Source: Sphaerolaimus hirsutus | Taxonomy: Eukaryota; Nematoda; Chromadorea; Monhysterida; Sphaerolaimidae | Assembly (NCBI GenBank): GCA_964036195.1 | Contig: OZ038450.1 | Coordinates: 1,924,701 to 1,988,700, forward strand | Direction: 5' to 3' | DNA length: 64,000 nt | In this document: piece after piece, positions 23,089-33,049 of the stretch | Position numbering within the stretch: position 1 is the stretch's first letter | Layout: each line of letters starts with the position of its first letter | The notes under the pieces: model-generated | Database searches by the model: none | Told to the model about the DNA's origin: nothing | What the model saw: only the letters and a program-made list of their open reading frames with translations | Made by a program: the position numbers and the translations under genes

Positions 23089-23723
23089 ATTTTCTTTTTG
23101 TATTTTGTAAACATTTTTGTAAATAATGCGCCTGAAATCGGGCAGCCTCCTGACAAATTGATTACGGTTGCCCTACACCCGAGGTCGAGAGCGGCCTCCT
23201 GACACGCAACTGACAGAGTTGCGAAAGTGTATTTACACTTACCCAAAATACCCGGGTAGATGGGTATTTATATTCACACTTACACTTACACTTTCATAAA
23301 ATACCTGTACACTTTTTTACACTTTCCTGGGCAATATACCCGGATACAGAAAGTGTATTTTTGTTCTTTCAGATGGCCCTGTTTTGAGCATTTGAGAAAG
23401 CATAAAACAGGGTCATGTACAAAAAATAACTGTACAGTGCACACATGCAGTGATGCATTGAATGTAGAAAATATGGCATATCCATATGTACAAGTGTGCA
23501 CTAGCTCCAACCCTTGATCAGTACTCATGGTATTCTACAGTTTCATCATACTTTTGTTAAAAGGACAAGATCAATGGAAATTCACCTGCTGGACAGTGGC
23601 TTTTGCATTGACATTTGCTGCATGTCCATTCTTGCATTTAAACAGTGTGTATCACATTGTTTAATCAGTAAAATATCAACACTGAATTGCTTACCGAGTA
23701 AAAAATAAATACTTATATTTACA
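23089..23723. other. Duplication segment with TTACAC-repeat element
   Basis: Matches 56350-56992. Contains CAGAGTTGCGAAAGTGTATT at about 23213, the left end of a TTACAC-rich hAT-type element related to 31095-49492, already present before duplication. No gene. Confidence 0.5.
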
Positions 23724-24292
23724 CTAGCAGGATTCTCTCCGACCTTCGGTCGGGTTTTGTAGTGTTCTTATCCTACAAAAAAGCATTTTTTCAAATTTGT
23801 TAGATGCAGGTGTTTAATTTAAGGGTGGAGGGTGTAATGCATATATTCAACAGAGTGCATATTTCAAATCAAAGGCAATCAAAAACCCACAAATGCAACA
23901 TTTAACAATTTCTAATTTATTAGCCCCAGGGGATCTATTTTAAGGCTTACAGTAATGTAGAGTCAAAATGGAGTGCATATTTTAAATCAGTGCAATTAGA
24001 AACCTACAAAATGCATCATTTCACAATTTGAAATTTTTGGCCCTAGGGGTTCATTATCAGGGTTACAGTAATGTAGTGTCAGAATGGAATGCATATTTGA
24101 AATCAGTGCATGAAAATACTCACAAATGCATCATTTCACAAATTGAAAGTTTTTGGCCCCAGGGGTTCATTTTCAGGGTTACAGTAATGTAGTGTCAGAA
24201 TGGAATGCATATTTGAAATCAGTGCATGAAAATACTCACAATTGCATCATTTCACAAATTGAAAGTTTTTGGCCCCAGGGGTTCATTTTCAG

Positions 24293-24913
24293 TAGGGTTC
24301 AAACGGGATCCCGATCCCGATCCCGGATCCCGTGAAATTCCGGGATTTACCAGTCCCGATCCCGATCCCGATCCCGAAACCCCAATCCCGATCCCGATCC
24401 CGATCCCGAAATCTCAAAAATACCAATCCCGATCCCGATCCCGATCCCGAAAGTTTTCAAATCCCGATCCCGATCCCGAGAAACTCCCAAGTCCGGGATC
24501 CCGATCCCGGAAAAATTAGTGGAAATTATAAAAAGTGAAATAATGACGTTTTTGCATGCAAAAAAGTGGATGCAAACCCCCAGCGTCAATTTTATGCCAC
24601 TTTTCTGGCATCCAACAGTGTTTTGAGACCTTTATGAACAACTGTGAATGCCAGAAAAATGGCCAAAATATCTATCCCTAGAACCCAATCCCGATCCCGG
24701 AAAAATGCCTATCCCAATCCCGATCCCGATCCCGTGACCCCAATCCCGGCCAATCCCGATCCCGATCCCGATCCCGAAATCTCAAAAAACCAATCCCGAT
24801 CCCGATCCCGATCCCGAAACCCCAATCCCGATCCCGATCCCGATCCCGAAATCTCAAAAAGTGAATCCCGATCCCGATCCCGATCCCGAAAAGTCAATCC
24901 CGTTTGAACCCTA
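24293..24913. mobile_element. hAT-type MITE made of GATCCC repeats, 8-bp TSD
   Basis: TIRs TAGGGTTCAAACGGGAT / ATCCCGTTTGAACCCTA. The TSD ATTTTCAG is at 24285-24292 and 24914-24921. Neighbouring satellite units supply the empty site. The interior is almost entirely (GATCCC)n blocks separated by short A-rich spacers, with a unique core at about 24500-24690. A diverged fragment is seen at 28980-29030. Confidence 0.85.
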
Positions 24914-25701
24914 ATTTTCAGGTTTATGGTAATGTAGTGTCAAAATGGAGTGAGTATTTCAAATCAGTGCAATTAGAAACCCACAAATGCATCATTTCAC
25001 TATTTGAAATTTTTGGCCCCAGGGGTTAAATTTCAGGGTTACAGTAATGTAGTGTCAGAGTGGAGTGTATATTTGAAATCAATGCAATCAGAAACTTAAA
25101 AATGAATGATTGAACAAATTGAAAATTTTTGGCCCCAGGGGTTCATTTTCAGGGTTATGGTATTGTTGTGTCAAAATGGAGTGCATATATCAAATCAGTG
25201 CAATTTTTAAAGCTCTGGGCATTATACTTAAAGGTTATGGTAATGTAGAGTCAAAATGGAGTGCATATTTGAAATCAGTGCAATCAGAAACCCAAAAATG
25301 CATTATTTCACAAATTCAAAGTTTTTGGCCCCAGGGGTTCATTTTCAGGGTTATGGGAATGTGGTGTCAAAATGGAGTCCATATATCAAATCAGTGCAAG
25401 TAGAAACCCAAAAATGCATTATTTCACAAATTGAAAGTTTTTGGCCCCAGGGGTTCATTTTCAGGGTTATGGTAATGTAGTGTCAAAATGGATTGCATAT
25501 ATCAAATCAGTGCAATTTCTAATTTTTCAAGCTCTGGGCATTATACTTAAAGGTTATGGTAATGTAGAGTCAAAATGGAGTGCATATTTGAAATCAGTGC
25601 AATTAGAAACCCAGAATGCATCATTTCACAAATTGAAAGTTTTTGGCCCCAGGGGTTCATTTTCAGGGTTATGGTAATGTAGTGTCAAAATGGAGTGCAT
25701 A

Positions 25702-26035
25702 CTGTATTTGCTTGAATAATCCCCCTGGGGGATTATTATTTTGCCAGACTTTTTTGAGGGGGGAACTATTCAAGTGTGGGAAGTGTTCGAGGGGGGGAAT
25801 TATTCTTTTGTCCGACAGAATGTTTGAGCATTTTTCTATAAAGTGATTTTACAAAATGCACTTGTTTAACACAAAAACGTGCCATTTTTGTTAAAATTTG
25901 GCATAACTAATTGTTGAAATATCTTCATGGGGGGATTACTCGAGGGGGGAATTATTATTTCCTCACTCGTCTTGCAGGGGGGGAATTATTTGAGGGGGAA
26001 TTATTTAAGGGGGGGGACTATTCAAGCAAATACGG
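25702..26035. mobile_element. Poly-C-family TIR element, TA TSD, in satellite
   Basis: CTGTATTTGCTTGAATAAT at the left and ATTCAAGCAAATACGG at the right, with TA at 25700-25701 and 26036-26037. The satellite unit normally reads GCA-TATATC here, so the TA duplication is directly visible. Contains G6-G8 runs. Confidence 0.8.
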
Positions 26036-27175
26036 TATATCAAATCAGTGCAATTAGAAACTCAAAAATGCATTATTTCACAACTTGAAATTTTTTGGCC
26101 CCAGGGTTTCATTTTCAGGGTTATGGTAATGTAGTGTCAAAATGGATTGCATATATCAAATCAGTGCAATTTCTAATTTTTTAAGCTCTGGGCATTTTAC
26201 TTGAAGGTTATGGTAATGTAGAGTCAAAATGGAGTGCATATTTGAAATCAGTGCAATCAGAAACCCAAAAATGCATTTTTTAACAAATTCAAAGTTTTTG
26301 GCCCCAGGGGTTCATTTTCAGGGTTATGGTAATGTGGTGTCAAAATGGAGTGCATATATCAAATCAGTGCAAGTAGAAACCCAAAAATGCATTATTTCAC
26401 AAATTGAAAGTTTTTGGCCCCAGGTGTTCATTTTCAGGGTTATGATAATGTAGTGTCAAAATGGAGTGCATATATCAAATCAGTGCAATTAGAAAGCCAC
26501 AATGCATCACTTCACAATTTGAATGTTTTGGCCCCAGGGGTTCAATTTCATGGTTATGGTAATGCACTGTCAGAATGGAGTGCATATTTCAAATCATTGT
26601 AATCAGAAACCCACAAATGCATCATTTCACAATTTTTATTTTTTAGCCCCAGGGGCCTCACTTAAGGGTTATGGTAATGTTATTGTCAACTCCCATAAAC
26701 TCAGCCCCTAATTTGGTAAACTCACATCAACTCAACTCCCATAAACTCAGCCTCTAATTTGTAAACTTTTGTCAACACAGCTCCTTATTTTTAAACTTCA
26801 GTCAACTCAACCCTAATTTATATACACCTGTCAACTCAAACCTGAATTGTAAACTCAACCCTTAAAAACTCAAGTCAACCCCCTATACATGTGCAATTGC
26901 ATTCTTGGAAAGCTACTCTGCCATATGTGAACCCTGTTTGTCAGGATTGTAAAGGGATCGTGTTTGTAAAGGGCATTTTGTACTGATAAAAAATGTCCAC
27001 TTTGTGTGTAAAAACACACACGAATCGGGCAGAAGCAGAAACGTCCTATCTTTTACGTTGGAGTATACTTTCCACACAAATAAATAGTGGCTTTATAATA
27101 TGGTATTGATATACTTCAAAAAAAGTTCAGTAATTCTAACAACTCAGCATTGAATGCACACAAACACACGCGCAG

Positions 27176-27391
27176 AAGTGCCTGGATTGCACGTACGCCG
27201 CCATCCAAAAAAACTACATCTTCGTCAAGACGCCCATTTACAAGTGCGAGCTGGTATGGCATCGGACGGCGATGAAGTACTGCGTTCCCTCGGTGTGCAA
27301 GAGCGCGAAGGAATCGCACGGCAGCAGCATGTGCGCCGCCATCAAGTCCAAGGTCAGACTGGCCACGCCGCATTGTAGTTACTCGTTGTGA
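27176..27391 (+). CDS. Cysteine-rich exon of secreted peptide, copy 1
   Basis: After the acceptor ACACGCGCAG the frame reads 71 codons to TGA (27389-27391). It encodes a small basic protein starting KCLDC, with cysteines also in YKCELVW, KYCVPSVCK, MCAAIK and TPHC: eight Cys in all, even-numbered and suited to disulfides. Phase 0 matches exon 1 at 11859-11930. The hAT MITE at 27393 duplicates GTTGTGAT, which overlaps the TGA. Downstream of the MITE (28352-28446), another Cys-rich stretch is open in a different frame, so the original C-terminus may have been longer. Copy 2 has a truncated version (57058-57151). Not assigned to a known family. Confidence 0.55.
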   Translation, partial: KCLDCTYAAIQKNYIFVKTPIYKCELVWHRTAMKYCVPSVCKSAKESHGSSMCAAIKSKVRLATPHCSYSL

Positions 27392-27392
27392 T

Positions 27393-28351
27393 CAGGGTTG
27401 GTTTTATAAAAATCATTTGTATACAAATTGTATAAAAATTGTATAAAAATGTATTTTATTTGTATTTTATTCTTGTTTCATTTTATTTTATTTTATTTTA
27501 TTCCAAAATCATAATAAAATAATAAAATGGAACCATTTTACAAAAATTTTACAAATATGTACAGAAATTTTACAAAAAATCAGAATCTTGCATGCAAAGC
27601 CAGAAAAACTTTATCATTAGACCTAAACATGAAAACTGGGTGACAAATCTTTCCATTACTTTGCAGAACTTACATGCAGTAGGTAGTTGCATGCAATAGG
27701 TAGCAAGTGTAAAGTAACAATTATTGATAATAATGGTTTGCATTTTCAGTAGGAGTACTGGAGTGTGCGGGGACATTTGTAAAATGTCATGCAAAGTGTC
27801 AATTGTCATGCAGTGTCAATAGTGTATCCGAATCTTGTGTTTTTGTATCCAAATCTTATGTTTTTGTATCCAGATCTTATTTTTTTTGTATCCAAATGTT
27901 GACATAAGATTTGGATACAGAACCGTCAACAAGATTCAGATACAAAACAAGATTTGAATACAATTTGCTTGACAGTTGCCACTTTAATTGTTATTTGTCA
28001 TGACAATTGACACTTTACTTCACATTTGTCATGACAATTGATGCTTTACATGACATTTCATATGACATTTGACACTTTACAGGGCTTGGGACTGATCCAG
28101 CTCCATGGATAAACATGTTGAACCAGAAGCAAGAAAAAAATTTTTTTACAAAAATTATGAATTTTTATACAATTTTTACAAAAATATGAATTTGTATACA
28201 ATTTTACAAAAATTTTACAAAAATTCAAATTTTTATACAATTTTTATTTTTATTTTGAAATTTTCCATTTTATTTTATTTTATTTTATTCTCAAATTTTC
28301 CATTTTATTTTTATTTTATTTTTATTTTTTTCTGAGATTTTGCCAACCCTG
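27393..28351. mobile_element. hAT MITE with TTTTA-rich interior, 8-bp TSD
   Basis: CAGGGTTGG...CCAACCCTG, with GTTGTGAT at 27385-27392 and 28352-28359. The interior is dominated by TTTTATTTTATT and TACAAAAATTT motifs, with a 27820-28090 block of diverged TGACA/ATCCAAATCTT repeats. No transposase. It inserted on top of the stop codon of the secreted-peptide exon. Confidence 0.9.
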
Positions 28352-28446
28352 GTTGTGATCACATCAGTTGAACATCACACTCATTTGAGAGTGCACAAGT
28401 TGCACGTCGGCTGCAAATGTGCCAACGACTGTGGAGTGGACTGTTA
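28352..28446 (+). pseudogene. Cys-rich coding remnant beyond the MITE
   Basis: A frame open from the right TSD copy ends with GCKCANDCGVDC then TAA (28444-28446). It is one base out of register with the exon at 27176-27391, so it is either a separate exon end, a frameshifted C-terminus or a coincidence. Its four closely spaced cysteines suggest it belonged to the peptide gene. Confidence 0.35.
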
Positions 28447-28650
28447 AGTTTTTTTGTCAGAAAACCCGGAAAGATCTCAAAACTGTAAACTAATCGTCAT
28501 TACCTCAGCTCAGACACAGACCACAAATTTTTTTCAAGATTTTTGCATATTTCTAGATACAGTCCCAAATCACCACCCCCACAAGTTTTGTTTTGCCCAG
28601 CGGGTAGTGCAAATGCAGAACAATCTGTAGTAAATACGTGCGTGGATATA

Positions 28651-29226
28651 CAGGGTGCGGTAATTTAGACGGACGCTCTAGATTTCGAATAACTCGTCAC
28701 TGGGTGGTCGGAGTAATGTCAAATTTTAGGTCAACATTAACAACTAAATAGGAAAGAATCCCTGAAAATATAGCTGCGATAGCTCCACTCGTTCTCAAGT
28801 TATTCATGAAAAAACACCAATAATTTTCGCTTTACCTTGCTTTACAACCAACTACGCAAGCGTCTGCCGATTTCCTTATCGGTAAGGCGCGGGTTAGTGA
28901 CATGCGGCGGCATGTCAAATGCGCACGCATTTTGACATGCCGCAGCGAAAATAAAGGGAGAAAAAACAGAAAAAAAACAATCCCGATCCCGACCCACTCC
29001 CGAAAGGTGGATTCCGTTTGAAACCTATCACGGGGTGGTATGGTAGTAAAGTGACAATTATGCGTTTGCATGAATCACTTGAGCACGAGTGGAGCTATCG
29101 CAGCCACATTTTCAGGGATCCTTTCCTATTTATTTGTTCATGTTGGCCTAAAATTTGACGTTAATCCGACCACCCAGTGACGAGTTATTCGAAATCTTGA
29201 GCGTCCGTTTAAATTGCCGCACCCTG
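28651..29226. mobile_element. Palindromic mariner-like MITE, TA TSD
   Basis: CAGGGTGCGGTAATTTAGAC at the left is mirrored on the right (GTTTAAATTGCCGCACCCTG). TA lies at 28649-28650 and 29227-29228. The arms also share GCGATAGCTCCACTCG inverted. The centre (28980-29030) holds a fragment of the GATCCC element. Copy 2 retains only the right half, beginning near 57152, because of its deletion. Confidence 0.7.
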
Positions 29227-29228
29227 TA

Positions 29229-31015
29229 CATACACGTCAGGGAATGCCCGATTTCTAGATATTTTTCACCAAATACTCTGCAATCATTTGCACACAGATG
29301 GACTGTCCAAAGTATTGGAGTCATAAATGTCTAAAGATGATCGGTTATTATTTACCGGACTGAACTGGGTGTTGGTTACTGAACCACACTACTGAACTGA
29401 TCAAACTAGGGATGTTGTCATGCATGATTGATGCATAAAGAATAAAGTGGTTGTTTACAAATTATTTGTATGGGCTAATTGTATTTATGTATGAACCTGA
29501 AATGTGATTTTGCAGATTGATGACAACAAATAAATACTTTACTTTATTGTGTCACTCCATCAGAAGTACCATAAACTGTATAAAAATACAACTGTCACAC
29601 TGTTGTTGTCAGCACCTTCTTAGGTGTCGCACTATTGGAGATTTCATTTCATTTCATTTCAACATTCTACCACAACTGGCGATGCGCGTCAAGGGTACAA
29701 AATCACACAACGGAGATGTCGCATTATTGTAGAGTGATGCATTTTATTTTTCCTCAAATCATAAACTTCGCTGTCCACATAACTCAAATGTGATCATGAC
29801 TCTAAAGTGATAAACATCGATCTTGCGAACTGCCCAGGGGCTCTTGCGAACTGCCAGCCGCCATGTCCAAAAGCGCGGAATCTGCGCTTCCGCAGATTGC
29901 GAATCGTTACGTTGCTTTTTCTCAGGGGTGGCATTATTGTGGAGTGTCGCTATTAGAGAGTGTTGTACTATACTCACACAAGCGTGTCGCACTATTGGAG
30001 ATGTCACATTATTGGAGACCTGTCACATTATTAGAGAATTTACGGTATTGAGTATTGATGTGAAAAGCGCCAGAACTTTGACGCCAAGCGCCAAAAACGC
30101 CATGGCGCTTTTCCAATAGTGTAAGCTTGCTTGACATCGAACCCGCTTGGCATGTAGACCCGCAAGACCACCTAAAGGCCCCCTAAAGACCCTAAAGACA
30201 AATCGCAAGACCCCCTAACGATCGCTAAATTTTGCTCCATTTTGTCAATTTTGCCATACACACTACCATGCATAACAGTTGGCACTTTTCACCACTAGGA
30301 AACAGGAGACTTTTTGTCCACCACACTTTTGTTGCTCCCCCTTCTTTGCCCATACAAAACAAAAATGAGCTCAATATCTCATTCCAATCAAAAGTTATGA
30401 GACTTCAAACTTAACAGTGGCATCCAAATTCCTTATGTTGATTTTACTGGGATTTCCAACAAACAAATATTGTTTTTGAACATGCCAACATATACTTTAG
30501 AGGATTCATATTGCAGAAATTGTTTTGATAATATCACGTTCCAATCAAAAGTTATAGCACTGCAAACTTCCATCTACATACAAAATAACTAAATACAAAA
30601 TAACATACTTCCATACAAAATAATTGCACATTACATATTCACAGTTGAGCCACGTTTTATGGCTAATAGAGCAAAACTGAAATCTGCAATTCACACACCA
30701 AATAGTCCCACTGACTAGTCTGCCTACTTCCATTTTCCAGTGGCTGGCAATGGATGCAAAACTGCAGCTGAAACAAAAGCATGCCACAGTGTCACATATT
30801 CATAACAATCTGCTGTTCATGCTAAACCATTTTTTGCCATGCTCACATACATACATATTTAAGCTATCATACATACATATTTAAGCCCCAGCGACCCCCC
30901 CCCAAAAAAAATTTTCAGCTATCTTTCGCTCTGGAGGAGGTATTTATGATTTGCTATTTATGATACCCCCGCGAGTTTCAAGACCTTGTAAACCCCTGCT
31001 CTTTTCTGACCCATA
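29229..31015. other. Non-coding duplication end and fold-back arm
   Basis: 29229-30577 matches copy 2. It contains repeated CACTATTGGAGA / ACATTATTGGAGA units ending in ATTTACGGTA at about 30050, and a GCGCCA-rich block at 30065-30110. A splice-acceptor-like TTTTGCAG with AATAAA 14 bp later (29515-29534), conserved in copy 2, may be a terminal exon. 30860-31000 is an inverted copy of 50100-50235. No supportable protein gene. Confidence 0.4.
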
Positions 31016-32091
31016 CCGTATTTCTCCGATCAAAGCACCCGCCGTTCAAAGCTCCCGGGGTGCTATGCTGTGCAATATGTTCCGTGTAAAGCACCAGAGT
31101 TGCGAAAGCGTATTTACGCTTACCTGAAATACCTGGGTAAATGGGTATTTATACTTACGCTTACTCTTACGCTTTCATAAAATACCCGTACGCTTTTTTA
31201 CGCTTTCCCGGCCAAAATACCCGTACGCTTTTTTACGCTTTCCCGGCCAAAATTGTAGGTAGAAATATGGCTAACTAATCATGCGTAAAAACGTAACGAC
31301 AATTTTGCGCAGACACTCCGACGACTCGAGAACGACCATGTGCGACCGAATGACGACCCGCGGTGCACAGGGAAGTCACAGTGAACGTGCGGTTCGCTGT
31401 GCACTGCAAATCCGCCAACGAAGCCGCAGCCCCAGGACGGTACGCCCGAATGGACACTACTGCGGCCATGAATTTATTAATTATTTCTTTTCCGTTAATT
31501 ACGTAATTACTTCCCGTGTGATGATAATTTTTTCATTTCATGTTTCATTAATTAAGCTAATTAGGTTACCCGCATTTTTTTGTTAAGTTAATTAAGTGAT
31601 TTCTTTCGTTTTTTTTGAATTGCATTTCCCAATATGTACTTTCGAATGTTATGATTTTTAGGTTTTATCAAATTTACATTTTAACCAAAAGGGTGCAGTG
31701 TCTGGGAATGGGTTAGAAAGGCTTTAATGTTTCTAGCTAAGCTAAAAGGTGTTGACTCTGTTAAATGCTTAGCCGCCCCGATAGATAACATTCAGAAAAT
31801 TCCCCGACCAAGTGCATTTTTATTTAGGACTAGGTAATGGGTGGAAAAGTGGCAAACGGCAATTATTGTCGGCACGCAACTGCAAGGCACATGCAGAGCA
31901 CAGTTTACAGTGAAGAGCACAGCAGTGCCAATTAATTATTCCCATCACCCAGGGTGATTGGTGAACTCACAAGTGCTAGTGTCTTGTGGCGTGTGTTCAG
32001 GCCCGAAGTTTCCAACCCTTACCCGGCAATGCGATAACCTTGAACAACCCCCGCCAATGAGCGTTCTTTCTGTGGCCTTGGTCGGGCGCGC

Positions 32092-32099
32092 TATAAAAA
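32092..32099 (+). promoter_or_regulatory. LTR TATA box
   Basis: TATAAAAA about 35 bp after a CCAAT motif (32054-32058). The identical box is at 47956 in the 3' LTR. A second AT-rich box (32450-32455) is less likely. Confidence 0.6.
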
Positions 32100-32540
32100 T
32101 ATTTTCCACCTAAAGGGGCGCAGGTTGATAACACGTGTCACACCACCTGCTCTCGACTGTACCGTAACCTCTGAATAGAAACCCAGTTCCCGACACTCAC
32201 CTACGAGATAAATTGTATTTTAATTACGTCATTGGTAATTACAGTTACTTTACGCTTGGTTTGACCCATATTTTACCCGCTTTATTTAATTAGATAATTT
32301 TCCCGCATTTGATTAATTTACTTGTGCCTTGTACGTTATGTTTACAGTTTTCCAGTGATCATTGATTACGCCTTATTAATTCGCTTATTATGGTTAATTG
32401 TTGTGTCTTTGATTTAGTATTCATTTCGTTTATGGTAGATTTTGGTGATTATAAAACGCGCTGATTTTACATTTTTTCACCCACTAGAGGCTATACGACT
32501 CACTTGAGCTATTGTGAAATTGACTCTGACTACATCGCTA

Positions 32541-32546
32541 AATAAA
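32541..32546 (+). promoter_or_regulatory. LTR polyadenylation signal
   Basis: AATAAA about 450 bp downstream of the TATA box, repeated at 48405-48410 in the 3' LTR, where it would end the genomic RNA. Confidence 0.5.
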
Positions 32547-32936
32547 GTTCCCGTGAAACCAACTTGGTCCCCCTGAAGCATACTAACTGCTTGAATTTTA
32601 ATTTGAATTTTATTAATTTCGGCTTTTCATTAATTACGGCTTTTTAACAATTAATCGAAGTAAACCGCCGGCAGCAGTTACGAAAGGGATTGGTAAGTTG
32701 CCGTGTCCGTCCTCAGGAACTGTCAGGACCCCAAGGGGTACTGGCGCCGTTCCTGATTTGCGTGTAAACATCCCCGTACCATAAAACCAATTATTTATTT
32801 AATTAAGCACGCAAGTGGAAGCGCAAAGGGACCGGAATTTGCAATTCTCTGCCGCAGCAAAATTCGACGAGTGGCGTATTTTTGTGGTAAAAACGGAAAA
32901 TAGTAAAATTAGTAAAAACGTAAAATATCTGACAAC

Positions 32937-32954
32937 TGGTAGCGTAGCGAGTGG
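32937..32954 (+). promoter_or_regulatory. Candidate primer-binding site
   Basis: TGGTAGCGTAGCGAGTGG begins two bases after the 5' LTR, the usual PBS position. Only the first eight bases are compatible with a tRNA acceptor end that I recall (Leu-like); the tRNA is not identified. Confidence 0.45.
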
Positions 32955-33049
32955 TTTCCTAAGCAAGCCATAAAGTTTTCTGTCTGGGGCGCCTGATCAA
33001 CGCCTCTACAAAAAACGGCTTCACGGATAACGAGTCACCCCAAAGGGAA

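Larger units (their letters stand above)
23815..26690 (+). repeat. 116-bp minisatellite array inside the Helitron
   Basis: Unit landmark GGCCCCAGGGGTTCATTTTC recurs at 24155, 24271, 25015, 25131, 25327 and 25443, with spacing of 116 bp except where variant 80-bp units or MITEs intervene. Units also share TGGAGTGCATATTTGAAATC. The array creates in-frame peptides (such as KSVQ, QGYGNVVSKW) that are not genes. Confidence 0.9.
23724..27109 (-). mobile_element. Non-autonomous Helitron with internal minisatellite
   Basis: Read on the minus strand, the insertion begins TC (27109-27108) and ends with a hairpin (CCGACC-gaa-GGTCGG, plus 23741-23755) followed about 11 nt later by CTAG (23727-23724). 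It sits between A and T. Duplication copy 2 shows the undisturbed junction TTTACA|TACACTTC at 56992/56993, and there is no target duplication. These are defining features of Helitrons. No Rep/helicase ORF is present. The interior is a 116-bp tandem array, as in DINE/HINE-type elements. Confidence 0.85.
11541..30577 (+). repeat. Segmental duplication, copy 1
   Basis: Collinear with 53268-58690 in the same orientation, about 98% identical by eye outside insertions: 11541-12074 with 53268-53802, 13332-14096 with about 53806-54555, 16591-17557 with 55077-56050, 23089-23723 with 56350-56992, 27110-27271 with 56993-57151, and 29041-30577 with 57152-58690. Copy 1 is expanded to 19 kb by transposons, and copy 2 has a deletion matching 27272-29040. 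Both carry the small secreted-peptide gene. The 17.5-kb LTR element lies between the copies. Confidence 0.85.
31254..32934 (+). repeat. 5' LTR
   Basis: 1681 bp, TG...CA ends, same length as the 3' LTR. Contains CCAAT at 32054, a TATA box at 32092-32099, AATAAA at 32541-32546 and a consensus splice donor GTAAGT at 32693. This implies U3 up to about 32120, an R region to about 32560, and U5 to 32934. Many ATGs occur in the presumed leader. The 101-codon ORF at 31281-31586 lies upstream of the TATA box and is unlikely to be expressed from it. Confidence 0.9.

Noticed and set aside
24226..24907. ORFs encoding Asp-Pro / Arg-Ser / Ile-Gly repeats
   Set aside because: Translation artefacts of (GATCCC)n in every frame and strand.
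23815..26690. CRISPR-like array
   Set aside because: The units are contiguous 116-bp repeats with no unique spacers, in a eukaryotic Helitron; it is a minisatellite.
27116..27378. 85-codon minus-strand and 74-codon plus-strand ORFs over the Cys-rich exon
   Set aside because: The frame starting after the acceptor at 27175 has the even cysteine pattern and joins exon 1 in phase; the others are shadows.
31281..31586. 101-codon ORF present in both LTRs
   Set aside because: It lies in the presumed U3 upstream of the TATA box, is preserved only because the LTRs are near-identical, and resembles no protein.
32937..32954. Assignment of the primer-binding site to tRNA-Leu
   Set aside because: Only the first eight bases agree with the acceptor end I recall; the rest does not match, so the tRNA is left unnamed.
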